The notes: generated from the letters alone by a model not told the origin. A stretch of 50,354 nucleotides of DNA from Thermoleophilaceae bacterium (GCA_030448005.1 JAUJNT010000001.1:818393-868746), one strand, 5' to 3'. Positions 8,255-18,250 are shown, numbered from the stretch's first letter. Numbers and translations are program-made.

Positions 8255-9382
8255 ATGGCCGTCAGCGACGTCAGCGAGCCTGGGCGCGGTTTCGAGGTGC
8301 GGCGCTTGTCGATGCCCTCAACCGGCGTCGAGTCGTGGACGGTGGTCGGGATCGACCGGAGGCCGGTACCGGTGGTCGATCAGTTCCTCGCCTGGCTGAC
8401 CAACATCGAACGCTCGCCGAACACTGTTGAGGCATATGCGCGCGACCTGAAGGCTTTCTGGTCGTTTCTTGCCTCGCGCGAGGTTGAGTGGGAGCGCGTG
8501 ACGGTGATGGAGCTGGGCGAGTTTGCGGCGTGGGCGCGTCAGCCAGCGGAGAACGTCGTGGTGTTGAGTGAGCTGGCGGCGCGTCGGTCGGCGCGGACGG
8601 TGAACCGGATGCTGAGCGCGGTGATGGCCTTCTACGAGTTTCAGGGGCGGCGCGGCAGCTCGCTGGCGCGGGAGCTGGTGGCGCAGGCCCGCCTCGGGGA
8701 TGGGGCCTACAAGCCGTTCCTGCATGGGATCGCGCGCTCGCACCCGCGTGGAAGGACTGTGCGCCTGCCCGAGCAGCAGCGCCTGCCGCGGACGCTGTCG
8801 CTCGAGCAGGTGGCGGCGGTGATCGACTCCCAGCGGCGGTTGTGCGACCGGTTCCTGTTCGCGCTGCTGGCGACCACGGGTATGCGGATCGGGCAGGCGC
8901 TGAATCTTCGTCATGAGGATTTCGTGGCGTGGGAGCGGCGGATCGAGATCGTGCCGCGTCCGGGCGCTCGCGCGAGGGCGCGCAGCAAGGGCGGCGCGCG
9001 CGGTTCCGTGCCGGTCCCGGGTGAGCTCGTGCGCCTCCACTCCGACTACATGCACGAGGAGTACGGAGAGCTCGACTCGGACTTCGTGTTCGTCAACCTC
9101 TGGGAGGGCCAGATCGGCCGGCCGCTCAGCTACGCGGCGGTCGACAAGCTCGTGCGCAGGACCCGCCGGCGGGTTGGATTTCACTTCACCCCGCACCAGC
9201 TGCGCCACACCTTCGCGACGCTTGCCTACCGCGATGGCGTGGCGCTTGAGGTGATCGGGACGGTGCTCACGCATCGGTCGTCTCGCTCGGCGCTCGTCTA
9301 CACCCACCCGACCGCGGAGGATCTGCGTCGGGCGCTTGAGGAGCGCGGGCTGCTTGACCGCGTCGCGGACCTGGTCGCATGA
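8255..9382 (+). CDS. tnpA: tyrosine recombinase, Tn554 TnpA-like
   Basis: A site-specific recombinase with an N-terminal SAM-like core-binding domain (VDQFLAWLTNIERSPNTVEA) and a C-terminal catalytic domain. The catalytic set is complete: arginine in TTGMRIGQAL, lysine in RSKGGARGS, HQLRHTFAT, histidine in LTHRSSRSAL, and the nucleophile tyrosine in VYTHP. I prefer the ATG at 8255; the frame is also open back to TTG 8195, with a GTG at 8216. The stop overlaps the tnpB ATG. In Tn554, TnpA and TnpB carry out strand exchange together. Confidence 0.85.
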   Translation: MAVSDVSEPGRGFEVRRLSMPSTGVESWTVVGIDRRPVPVVDQFLAWLTNIERSPNTVEAYARDLKAFWSFLASREVEWERVTVMELGEFAAWARQPAENVVVLSELAARRSARTVNRMLSAVMAFYEFQGRRGSSLARELVAQARLGDGAYKPFLHGIARSHPRGRTVRLPEQQRLPRTLSLEQVAAVIDSQRRLCDRFLFALLATTGMRIGQALNLRHEDFVAWERRIEIVPRPGARARARSKGGARGSVPVPGELVRLHSDYMHEEYGELDSDFVFVNLWEGQIGRPLSYAAVDKLVRRTRRRVGFHFTPHQLRHTFATLAYRDGVALEVIGTVLTHRSSRSALVYTHPTAEDLRRALEERGLLDRVADLVA

Positions 9383-10902
9383 CCGCACTCGCGCTCGAGG
9401 TCTTTGAGGGCGGCCGCACCCCGCGGAGCTGGGAGGAGCTGTGGGGAAGGGATCGCTGGCGCCAGTCCGAGCTGCCCCACGGCGACCTCACGGTCACCTA
9501 CGGCCGCGAGGCGGTGCTGCGCTTCAACGGACTGGCGCAGCCTTGGCTGAAGGAGGCGGCCAAGCGCTGGGCACGCGCGCGGCTCTTGTCATCGACCTCG
9601 CCGCGCACGCTCGTCGCCTACCTGCGTGAGCTCACCGTGTTCAGCTGTTGGCTCTTGGAGCGCGCAGAGGTCACTTCGCCGAGCGCGATCACCCGCGAGC
9701 TGCTCGAGGACTACATGCTCTACGTGTGCAGTGAGCCGTGGGCCCAGGCGACGCGCCGGCGGCGCTGGGGACGCTGCGGGCGTTCCTTGAGGAGCAGCGT
9801 GAGGACGGTTTGCCTGGTCTGCCGCGCGGCGCGGTGATCCGGGGAGCCGAGCTGCCGCGCGTTGAGTCGCGTCCGCCGAAGGGAATCGACAAGCAGCTGT
9901 TCGATCAGCTCGTCGACCCGGAGCGGCTGGCGCTGCTCTCAAGCGAGCAGCACCGCATGCTGATCCTGTTGCTCGCCTACACGGGCATGCGCATCAGCAG
10001 CCTCGTGTTGCTGCGCCGCGACGCGCTCGAGATGGGGTCGGACGGCCACCTCTATCTGCGCTTTCACAACGTCAAGCTCTCCCGTGAGGCGGTGATCCCG
10101 ATCGGCTCCGCGCTCTCCGAGCAGCTACGGCGCCAGGAGGAGCACCTACGCCGGACCTTCCCGGAGGGCACCGACTGGCTGCTCCCATCGCACCCCGCCG
10201 CAGGGGCGGGCGTTTTCACCTCGCCCCGGACTCGGTCGGCGAGATCGTGCGCGCCTACGTCCGCAAGGCGGACATCCGCGACGCCAGCGGCCGGCTCGCG
10301 ACCTGGATCCATCCGCATCTGTTCCGCCACCACCTCGGGACGAGCATGGTCAACGAAGACGTGCCGCTGACGGTGATCAAGAAGCTGTTTGATCACGCCT
10401 CGATCCGCATGACCGAGCGCTATGCCGAGGTCCACGACGAGACGGTGCGCCGCCAGGTCATGCGCTGGCACGAGCGGGTCAACATCCGCGGCGAGCGGGT
10501 CGCGCTACCAGTCGACGGGCCGCTCCAGGAGGCCGTCTGGATGAAGGAGCGGATCGCGCGCGCCCGCCAGGCGCTCCCCAACGGCTACTGCGGGCTGCCG
10601 CTCGTGCAGACCTGTCCGCACCCGAACGCCTGCCTCAGCTGCGACAACTTTCTCACCGACCCCTCGTTCCGCACGGTCCACGAGCGCCAACTCGCCGAAA
10701 CCAAGGAGCTGCGCGAGGGGGCCGAGCAGCGCGGGAGCCTGCGGCTGGTCGAGGTGCTCGAGCGCGACGAGCAGTCGCTCACCCGCATCCTCGAGGCCTC
10801 GACGAGCTCGAGGCGGAGCCGGACGGCGATCAGCAGCCATCGCTCGATGTGGTCTCGCTAGCGGCAGCCCGCCAGCACGGCGGCGAAGGTGGGACGGCGT
10901 GA
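9379..10902 (+). pseudogene. tnpB: tyrosine recombinase, Tn554 TnpB-like, three frame breaks
   Basis: The second and larger recombinase of the element, about 507 residues if restored. Three one-base shifts break it: near 9765, near 10200 and near 10797. Across the pieces the catalytic residues survive: TGMRISSLVLL, NVKLSREAVIP, HPHLFRHHLG, LFDHASIRMTERYAEV. A C-terminal cysteine-rich part (TCPHPNACLSCDNFLTDP) typical of TnpB follows. The restored frame ends at 10902 and overlaps the tnpC GTG, which supports the reconstruction. The start overlaps the tnpA stop. Either the element is dead or the assembly has indels here. Confidence 0.8.
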
Positions 10903-11321
10903 GCGCAGAACGCACCAGCGCCCTGCGCCACGCCGCCGCCACACGTTCGCTCGACGCCGAACAGCGTGCCCGCAACGCGCTCGCCGCGCTCGACGAGCAA
11001 GGCGGCGCGGTCACCTTCAAGGCCGTGGCCGCCCTGGCGAACGTGAGCCGTCAATTTCTCTACAGCCGCGACGACCTGCGCACCGCGATTGAGCAGCTGC
11101 GCGAACAGCAGCTGCGCGCGCCACGGCTCCCGGCTCGCGAGCGTGCGAGCGAGGACTCCACGCGCGCCCGCCTGCGCGCGACGCTCGAGGAGAACAAGCG
11201 GCTCCGCGAGGCGCTCGTCGAACTACGAGACGAGCTCGCACTCGCTCACGGCCGCGTCCGCGAGGCTGAGCTCGCTACACGCGCTGCCCCCGCAGCTAGA
11301 CAACGCGGAACCCACCGCTGA
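10899..11321 (+). CDS. tnpC: Tn554 TnpC-like protein (DUF6262)
   Basis: A 140-residue protein with an N-terminal helix-turn-helix-like region (FKAVAALANVSRQFLYSR) and a C-terminal coiled coil of alternating arginine, glutamate and leucine. This matches the small third protein of Tn554-type elements, which influences orientation and efficiency of transposition. The GTG at 10899 overlaps the restored tnpB stop (GTGA). It is followed by 280 bases without a gene, which should hold the right end of the element. Confidence 0.75.
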   Translation: MSAERTSALRHAAATRSLDAEQRARNALAALDEQGGAVTFKAVAALANVSRQFLYSRDDLRTAIEQLREQQLRAPRLPARERASEDSTRARLRATLEENKRLREALVELRDELALAHGRVREAELATRAAPAARQRGTHR

Positions 11322-11383
11322 AAGTCCCGCCGTGGACATGTCCGCGACGCTGATCCCGCTCAGCACGCGGGAATCTCGGCACG

Positions 11384-11394
11384 CGCTCCACATA
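11384..11394 (-). repeat. right copy of 11-bp inverted repeat, Tn554-like element
   Basis: The reverse complement of this stretch is TATGTGGAGCG, identical to 7161-7171. It lies 63 bases after the tnpC stop, in the 11322-11601 gap. The inverted CCCTATG copy follows at about 11404-11410. The rest of the gap, to 11601, shows nothing I can name. Confidence 0.35.
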
Positions 11395-11601
11395 GCGGCC
11401 TTTCCATAGGGTACTGGCCTCACGGCTTCCGCGGCGTAGAGCGGAGTGAGGCGGAGAAAAGGGGCGCACAAATCGCACTACCGGCGCCTCGAACGCCCCC
11501 AGGCTCCGCGGATGGAGTCGAAGGGGGAACGGTGTAAGCGGTGAAGCCGTGTGACCGGACCGACCCCTGCGCCCCAAAGCCGACGGCAACATTCGTCCGG
11601 C

Positions 11602-12965
11602 TTAGCGTAGGAACTCAGCATCCAGAGCGCTAAGTTGATGTGACACCTCGGGATCGATCCAACGGCCAAGGGCGCGGCGCAGGGCGGCCTCGGTGAACCT
11701 GACGGCTGACTGCAGGTCACCAAGCTGCTTCGCCTCCTTCCCGCTCGGCTGACCGCCACCGTGAACGATCCGAGAGCGCCAGTCGTAGCTGCGCTTGAGC
11801 CATCTGAACAGATCTGCTCGCTCGGCAGGGTCGCGACCGATGAAGCGGGCGATACGAAGCGACGCTCGAAACCTCAGCTCGCGATTGTCCTCCGGTGCAA
11901 ACAGCGCTTCGAACGCCACCCAATGATCAATTAGACGGTCTTCATCGCTTAGGCGGTCGAACGCTGATGAGAAGCGTCGCAGCGCTAAGTCGAAGGCCGG
12001 GTCTCCTTCAGCACCGGGCAGGCGGTCAAAGTTGGTTACGAGCTCGACGGCGACATCGCGGCCAACAAGACGAAAGTCGAATGTACGGCGGCCGCCTTGC
12101 GGCCGGCGCGTGAGACCGGCACCGCCACCAAGGCGGCTTCCATATAGGGCTCCTGGCGGGTCTAATCGCAACCAGCCAAAGTCGGCGACCACGGGGCCGT
12201 CAACGCACAGGCGGATCGCGGTAAGTGCTCGCTCGGCTGCCTCCTGTGCCGGAGTCCAGTTCGGGGCCTGAAAATCGTCACCCTCGACGCTAACGCGTAC
12301 GGCGTGGGTCCACTTGAGGAGCTCAGTCGGCTGGATAGCCGTGGCTGTCCAAGTGCCCGATCCCCAAAGCCCCCAGAACTCCTCGCGCAGCGGAGGCGTG
12401 AACTCGACGATCTCCACTCCGTCGGCGAGCGAGACTTCTTCTCTGAAGCGGACTCCCTCAAGCGGAGCGAGCAGCGCTCCGTAAAGACGTCGGTGTCGCA
12501 AGAGCTCTGCGAGATCGCTTGTCGCGCCGTCGAGCGCCGCGTGCGTGGGATCACGAAGCCGGCTCCGCAAATCGCCTTCTTCGCTCAGGGCGCGTCGAAG
12601 GAAGTCGGTGATGAAGGCGTCGACAAGCTGCCCGGCCCGCGACCACGGCCGCTCTCCCTGCGGCCACTCAAGCTCTTCCTCCCCAACGGCATGTGAGAGC
12701 GTCGCATCCGCGACAAAGACGTCATGACTGTTGGCGATCGCTTCGATAGCAACCCGTCCGAGTCGCTCCCAGTCAACCTCCGCCTTCTCTTCAATGCGGA
12801 CCTCCTCACCCACGATCGAGACCTTCGGCCGGTAAGTGACCGGAATCTGGAGGCCGGCAGCAGCAAGGCGCTCTAACGCCCGAAGGGAAGCAAAGGCGAG
12901 GGGCGCATCGCGGTCTCGAGCTGCTCTTGAGTCGGCGGATCTAGTGGTTCATTCGCTCCACTCAC
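11602..12965 (-). CDS. Apea-like HEPN domain protein, probable RNase
   Basis: A 403-residue open frame (from GTG 12813) ends in a HEPN domain of the Apea type. Its features are the helix DHWVAFEALFAPEDNRE, then RASLRIARFIG, and the R-x4-H active-site motif in DWRSRIVHGG. HEPN proteins of this class are ribonucleases frequent in phage-defence and toxin loci. Upstream of 12813 the frame stays open with protein-like sequence (LRALERLAAAGLQIPVTYRP), and a one-base shift near 12900 joins it to a GTG start at 12965. The full protein is then about 454 residues. It lies downstream of, and in the same direction as, the protease of the IetAS pair. Confidence 0.7.
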
Positions 12966-13220
12966 GAGAGGAAGTCTGCCGCTTACGAGCCCCGGTAAGC
13001 AGCGGGGCCCTCGTTGGCTCAGCCTTCGCCGGGAGGTTCACGAGCGACGTGAGCTTGTCGTGACGGGGGGGGCAGACCGGCAGCGCGGCCGGTCAGTTCC
13101 GAGCCGCCGAGCGCTTCGGACCGGAGTACCTCGCGAACCTCGAAGCAATCTTGAGAATGCGCCATTGGGCAGCCGGCTCGAGGCAAGACGCAAGTCCGCC
13201 TGCCGATCCAAGTATGTGCG
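12966..13220. other. intergenic gap with G8 tract
   Basis: These 255 bases separate the HEPN gene from the S8 protease gene. No convincing reading frame was seen. A run of eight G residues near 13066-13073 is the longest homopolymer noticed in this part and is a likely place for sequencing indels. A short GC-rich inverted segment (GGCAGCGCGGCCGG) could be a weak terminator. Confidence 0.3.
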
Positions 13221-15602
13221 TTAGCCTCCGAGCTCGACCTCGATCTCCGCGCGGAGCTCCGCCTCGAGCTCATTGAACAAGGTGGTGGATCGCTCGGCGC
13301 CGAGCGCCAGGGCTAGCGCGTAGCGCTGGGGGTCGGCCTCAGCATCCATCCAGCGATTGATGCTGCGCACGACGACGTACCAGTCGTCCGACCATTTCTC
13401 CTGCGGACGCTGGCTAAGCAATAGGCGGCCGACTTGGTTCGCCCCCCGCCCGCGAGCGGTGCGAGTGGGCCTCATGTTCGGGACCTCGTGTTCGGCCAGC
13501 TTGCCGGCAGTCGGCGAATCCTCGTCTGTCCCAGCCATTTCATAAACCTCGGGCAGGGCGACGCCCCTGACAACTAGGAACTCCATGCGAAAGGCCAGAT
13601 AGTCAAAGCGACGGTGACGGACCGGAGGAGCGAAGGTGAGAGCGACGCTGAGCTCATGGGGACCAGCGTTCTGCATGAACGACCGGGTCATCGGCACCCG
13701 GTAGACGTGGAAGTCGTCGGGTCGTAAGCTGTCCTCCGCGTACATGACGACGCGGTTGTCCTGTGACAGGCCAACGCGGTCCCAGGTCGGGACGCCGTAG
13801 CCGACAAGCTCAAGCGTCCTAGCTTCGACCTCGTTGTCGGGGTAGTAGTCGGCCATGACGGTGGCGACCGACCCATAGTCGGCGCCCTGGAGCACCAAAG
13901 CGCGCACCGCGTTGGCACTGAGATCCGGGTAGTCGGCGACGAGCCGACCAGCCAGGTGCGCAACGCCGGCGGAGCTTAGGCTCGTCCCGACATCAGCTTC
14001 GAATAGCCGATCGGGATAGCGCGCCGACGTCGTAATGACGCTGGGGCCGAGATCCTGCCTAATGGACTGGGTCGACCGGTCGAGTGCAAGGTTGCCCCCC
14101 TCGCCTGCGAGTTCTGGCTTTAGCGCGCGCTGCGCGCCGGGTCCGTGGCGGGTGTAGGGAGCTGGTCCATTGGCCGGCGCTACCGCCGAGACGTCCACAG
14201 TGGTGCCGAGCGAGGGGGGTGCGATGCCCTCGACGCGCGCCACCGCGCCGACCGTCAAGGCCAAGGCCGCCTGCGCAGGACGAGCACTTCGGACCCATCC
14301 TCAGCTAGTACATCGGATACCTGGAGGCGGTCTCCGCATGAGGCTGAAGGTCCGCGAACGTCAGGTTCCCCGTACTCACCACGATCACAAGGTCGAAGCG
14401 GCGCGCGAGGCTGTCCAGCGCGGCAGCCAATGGTGTCGACTTGCCGCCTGAATACGGAGAGTCGGAGTCACCGATGCTGATGTTTATGACCTTCGTTTCC
14501 CACGTCTCGGCCAAATGCTCCACGGCGTCCGAGATCACACGGAGGAGCTCGCGGCCTCCGGTACGCGCGCATCGGGGTCGAGCACTCGAACCGACGCTAG
14601 CCAGAATGGTGGCTCAAGCCTCCCCGCGCGTACCGCGGCTTCGAGATCGCCGTAGAGGGCGACGCCCGCCACCTGCGTCCCGTGCCCGGCTTCGTCTTCG
14701 CCTTGCCCGCCAAACTCCTCATGTAGCGCTGTGGCTTCTGCCACCGCCGGCTTCAGCAGTGGATGCCCAGCGCGGATGCCAGAGTCGATGATCCCAATGA
14801 CGGGGTCATCTGACGCGGGCGCATCAACCGTCAGATCCCCGATCTCCTGCAGTGCGGCGAGATCAGCACGTGTGAGCCGCGGCTGAGGCACTCGGTCTAC
14901 GACCGCGACCTGATCGAGGTCAGCGATTGCCCGCACAGCAGCTACCGAGCCACGGCAGCGCGCCACGGCTACACCGGCCCGTAGCGACACGAACTGATCA
15001 AGCCACTCCGCGTCGAGCTCCTCCAGGCGCTCCTGAATCTCGCGGAGCCACTCGTCAAGTTTCTGGCGATCGGGGACGAACCAGCACTCGACATCGAAGA
15101 TCAGCGACTCGTCGACGTCGAGCTCGGTGGCCAGGCGGGCGCTGATTCGGTCCTCGGGCGTCAGTACTCGGAGTGCGTCGATCGCGTCGAAGAAATTCTC
15201 GTACGCCGCGCTGCCGAGCTCGTCAGAGTCGGCTCTTTGCCGACGTCCTTGGCGATACTCCTCCAGTCGCGTGCGAAACGCTCGCAGCTCGGCGTCGTCG
15301 GCGAATACGACCGATGCGTTGCGCTCGGTGCTGTCGAGAACGGTAAGGCCGGCGCGCGCGAAATCGTCTTCGGCGACTCTCGCGCCCAGGTCTATTCGGA
15401 GGATGAGCTTCGGGTCGAAGTCGGTGATCTGCATCCGACGTGTGGCGAACTGCTCAATCGCCGCCTCCGCCTCCCGCTCGATCTCGGCAGCGTGCGAGGC
15501 AACGTCCTCGTATCGTCCACCTCCGCCGCCACCGCGGCGCTTCCGGCGCGGCGTGGGAGGGCGCGCTACACGCCGGAACTCGAGATGAGCATGGTCAGTC
15601 AC
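13221..15602 (-). pseudogene. ietS: subtilisin-like S8 serine protease, IetS-type, frame-broken
   Basis: Restored across at least two shifts (near 14550 and near 14300) this is a protein of about 790 residues. The N-terminal half has no known domain and contains a glycine-rich tract and a long charged helical stretch. The S8 domain holds the catalytic aspartate in IGIIDSGI, histidine in GHGTQVAG, oxyanion asparagine in VSTGN and serine in GTSLSSAG. The GTG start at 15602 overlaps the ATPase stop by eight bases. The ATPase-then-subtilase pair matches IetAS, described as a plasmid stability module and as a phage-defence pair. Breaks could be decay or assembly error. Confidence 0.8.
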
Positions 15603-16515
15603 CAGCGCCTATCGCGCGCGCCTGCTGCGCTCTCTCAACCGTTCGCAATAGCTCAGCGAGTGCCAGCGGAGCCTCAGGATCCGTGAGCAAGTGAGAGCGA
15701 TAGGCGGCCGTCACTGCCCGCGTGATGTCCGCGTGCGACAGGCCCTTGCATGCCCGAGCCACGAGTTCGATGTCCAAGCCTTTCTCCCGCGGAATCGACC
15801 GAAGCTTCAGCCGAAGCAGCGCTCGCGCGTCGTGCACCGACGGTGGAGCAAACTCGAGGACCTCATCGAAACGCCTCCACACGGCGAGGTCGAGCAAGTT
15901 CGGATGGTTGGTTGCCGCCACCAGCAGGCTGGAGCCGACGAAGCCGTCGAGCTGCTGCAGGAATGCGGTGACAACGCGCTTGAGCTCGCAGTGATCCGTC
16001 CGGTCGGCCCGCTCCTTGCCGATCGCATCGAACTCGTCGAAAAGGATGACCCAATGTTCTGCCGTTGCCGCTTCAAAAATGGCAGACAGGTTCTTCGCGG
16101 TGTCGCCAAGAAACGACGACACGACCGTGGACAGGTTCACAACCGCGAACCGGCGCCCGAGTTCGTCAGCCAAAGCCTCCGCAGTTGCGGACTTCCCGCA
16201 GCCCGGCGGCCCTGTAAAGAGGAACGTCCGACGGGGCGCGACGCCGTGCGTGACCAGAAACTCCTCCCGCCGGTGCTCAAGGTGGACCTCCGCGAAGAGC
16301 TGTCGAGTGGTCTCTGGCAACAAGAGCTCGTCAAAGCAAATCTCCGGGTCGCGAAGCGCTACAAGATCCAGTTCGCCGCGGGCCCGCGGGAGCGCGCGAA
16401 GCTGCTGTCCGCCGGACTGAGGGGCGGCTCGTCGACGGCGGACGATCCGACCCTCTCCCGGGTTCGAGGAATCGGCCTGCGGCAGGAAGGTCTTGATCAG
16501 GTCCCCCTCAGGCAT
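15595..16515 (-). CDS. ietA: AAA+ ATPase, IetA-type partner of the S8 protease
   Basis: An AAA+ ATPase of about 306 residues. Walker A is GPPGCGKSA (about 102-110), Walker B VILFDEFDAIG, sensor 1 AATNHPN, and the arginine-finger region AVWRRFDEVLEF. A lid domain with KGLSHADITRAV follows. In IetAS pairs this protein is thought to control the protease, as antitoxin or sensor. I prefer the ATG at 16515; a TTG at 16524 is in frame. It overlaps the protease start by eight bases, so the two are cotranslated. It is the first gene of a leftward unit that includes the protease and perhaps the HEPN protein. Confidence 0.85.
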   Translation of the reverse strand: MPEGDLIKTFLPQADSSNPGEGRIVRRRRAAPQSGGQQLRALPRARGELDLVALRDPEICFDELLLPETTRQLFAEVHLEHRREEFLVTHGVAPRRTFLFTGPPGCGKSATAEALADELGRRFAVVNLSTVVSSFLGDTAKNLSAIFEAATAEHWVILFDEFDAIGKERADRTDHCELKRVVTAFLQQLDGFVGSSLLVAATNHPNLLDLAVWRRFDEVLEFAPPSVHDARALLRLKLRSIPREKGLDIELVARACKGLSHADITRAVTAAYRSHLLTDPEAPLALAELLRTVERAQQARAIGAGD

Positions 16516-16606
16516 GGTCTCCAAGCCTAGAGCCCCGCTCGGCGAGTTCTAAGCGAGGGTGCCGTCTGCGGAGCGACCAGATTGACAACGAGCGCTTATC
16601 GCGGGT

Positions 16607-16859
16607 GTGCTCGATACGGGCGGATACGTCAACCGCGGCCCTGACGTCGGCGTCCTCCCCTGCGCCGCCCGCGTGCTCGTCGTGGACGACTGGCTTGAGA
16701 CGGGCAGCCAGGTCGAAGCCACTCGAGCACTTGGAAGGCGCCGATGCGACGATAGTCGGCGCCAGCGTGATCGTCGACCAGACCGACCCGGGCTTGTGTC
16801 CGCAGCTGGGCAAGTTCACGTGTCTGGTCGACGCCGAGGACTTGAGGAGCGGTGCCTAA
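16607..16859 (+). pseudogene. phosphoribosyltransferase fragment, frameshifted
   Basis: One frame reads ARVLVVDDWLETGSQVEATRAL, the PRPP-binding loop of adenine-type phosphoribosyltransferases. After about base 16720 the next frame continues LEGADATIVGASVIVDQTDP and stops at 16859. The N-terminal half is absent or scrambled. So this is a remnant of a type I phosphoribosyltransferase gene with one shift. No function is expected. It lies head to head with ietA. Confidence 0.5.
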
Positions 16860-16937
16860 CCGCGAGGGTGCGGGCGGCGGCGGGGTGGCTCCTGCGACAG
16901 GCGGCCCCACATGGAACAGGAGCAGTCGAACGCGTAC

Positions 16938-17531
16938 CTACGTTCGACGGTCGGCGGCGATGACGGCGAGGTCGCGCCGCTTCCAGATCACCGACGCAGA
17001 GAAGGCGGCACCTTCGAGCCAGTCGAGCTGCTCGGCGACCGTGTTCGGGTGGTCGTAGTCTGGGCTGAGCGGCGTGATCGCATCCCCGGGGAACTCGGGA
17101 ACCACCACGTCGGCCAAAACGAAACGCCCGCCTGGTCGAAGCAGCGAGTGAACCCGGCGAAAGAGGTTGGCCTTGTCGTGTCCCTGCAAATGGTGGACGA
17201 TAAGAGCGGCGATGACCAGATCGAACGGACCCGCCGGGAGAGCATCCTCGATCCGTCCGATGCGCAGGTCGACGCGCTCGGGCTCGGGGAGCTGACTGGC
17301 CGCGGCGAGCATCTGCTCGCTCGAGTCGATCCCAATCAGGTCAGCCAGTGGGTGGACGGCCAGGAGCCGGCGGGCGGTCTCGCCGGTGCCAGTCCCAAGC
17401 TCGAGGATCGCGCGGGCCTCGACCAGGCGCGTGGCCGCGGCGACCTCTTCTTGGAGGCGCCCGTAGTCGGGGACCTCGGCGCGCATGAGCTCGAGATAGG
17501 TCTTCGCGTCCCAATGGAACTGATGTCCCAC
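16938..17531 (-). CDS. class I SAM-dependent methyltransferase
   Basis: A 197-residue protein with motif I ILELGTGTGETARRLL, motif II around GIDSSEQML, the post-II aspartate region FDLVIAALIVHHL, and LRPGGRFVLADVV. This is the small Rossmann methyltransferase fold that acts on metabolites. The start is a GTG at 17531. The substrate cannot be told from sequence. The gene reads leftward next to an acetyltransferase gene, with 64 bases between them. Confidence 0.75.
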   Translation of the reverse strand: MGHQFHWDAKTYLELMRAEVPDYGRLQEEVAAATRLVEARAILELGTGTGETARRLLAVHPLADLIGIDSSEQMLAAASQLPEPERVDLRIGRIEDALPAGPFDLVIAALIVHHLQGHDKANLFRRVHSLLRPGGRFVLADVVVPEFPGDAITPLSPDYDHPNTVAEQLDWLEGAAFSASVIWKRRDLAVIAADRRT

Positions 17532-17595
17532 GCGGTCAGTATCCGGGCACCTGGGCCTGGACGAAAGCAGCGTTCAATGTCGGTCCGCCCATTCG

Positions 17596-18143
17596 CTACG
17601 CGCGATCCGACACCCGCGAGAACACGACTGCGTCTGCCCGCCGGCCGGGGTAGCCGAGAAACGACCGGAGGACGCCCTCTCTCAAGAAACCCGCGGCCGC
17701 CAGTACCCGCTGAGAGGCGACGTTTCCGGGCTCGACCCAGGCCTCGACGCGTGCGATGCCGGCCTCGGCAAGCGCCCATTGCGCGATAGGAGGCCCACCG
17801 CGCGCACCGCGAGCCCGCGACCGCGCGCATGAGGCACGACCCAGTAGCCGATACCGACCACGGCAGGTTGCGGTCTCTCCAGAAGTACGTCCATTCCCAC
17901 TGCCTCATCCGTGCTGGCATCGGCCACCGCGAGCGAGACGCCCTCACCAGTCTCGACTCGGCTCCACTGTCGTTCGATGAACGCTTGCCCGAGCTCGGCG
18001 GTGAAGACCGCCGGGACAGTGGTGCCCTCGGGAATGCGGGAATCGCTTGCCGCCTCTCGGATGCAGTCGAGGTCACCGGGGTCCCAGCGGCGAATGTGAA
18101 CCACGCCGTCGCCCAGGTCTGGCTCGGGGTAGCTGAGTGACAC
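17596..18143 (-). pseudogene. GNAT acetyltransferase (RimJ/RimL-like), one frameshift
   Basis: The N-terminal two thirds is an acyl-CoA acetyltransferase with GIGYWVVPHARGRGLAVRAV, where the pyrophosphate-binding R-x-x-G-x-G/A motif is recognisable. The frame then leaves the family. A one-base shift near 17785 restores WALAEAGIARVEAWVEPGN, VASQRVLAAAGFLREGVLR and ends at the TAG at 17596, the classic RimJ/RimL ending. Start is GTG 18143. The substrate may be a ribosomal protein N-terminus or a small molecule. Confidence 0.7.
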
Positions 18144-18155
18144 AAGGGGAACTTA

Positions 18156-18206
18156 CGTCAGCGGCGACCCGCCGCTCTCAAGCGGAGCGCCGGGTGGCCG
18201 CTGACG
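18156..18206 (-). terminator. strong hairpin after the aspartyl-tRNA synthetase gene
   Basis: A 10-bp perfect stem (18156-18165 with 18197-18206), continued by four more pairs inside after one mismatch, lies 45 bases beyond the synthetase stop. No T tract follows. It is probably the transcription end of the synthetase gene and separates it from the acetyltransferase gene. Confidence 0.5.
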
Positions 18207-18250
18207 GCTATGACACGAGGGAAGTTCGGACGGCGAGTCCTTCCGAGCAG

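Larger units (their letters stand above)
7089..11410 (+). mobile_element. Tn554-family transposon with nucleotidyltransferase cargo
   Basis: The element carries the diagnostic set tnpA, tnpB and tnpC (two tyrosine recombinases and a small DUF6262-type protein), each overlapping the next by four bases, plus a nucleotidyltransferase gene. The left edge is placed where ThrRS homology stops (about 7088). CCCTATG occurs at 7089-7095 and, inverted, near 11404-11410; an 11-bp sequence at 7161-7171 recurs inverted at 11384-11394. These inverted matches are seen directly, but using them as ends is inference. Tn554 itself carries spectinomycin and macrolide resistance, and the cargo here is of the same broad type. 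The missing 3' half of the synthetase was not found to the right, so the right edge is uncertain. Confidence 0.6.

Noticed and set aside
8318-9388. 356-codon open frame on the minus strand
   Set aside because: Antisense to tnpA, which has every catalytic residue of a tyrosine recombinase.
11411-11601. Missing 3' half of the ThrRS-like gene to the right of the transposon
   Set aside because: No frame here shows motif 3, the FYGPKI stretch or an anticodon-binding domain.
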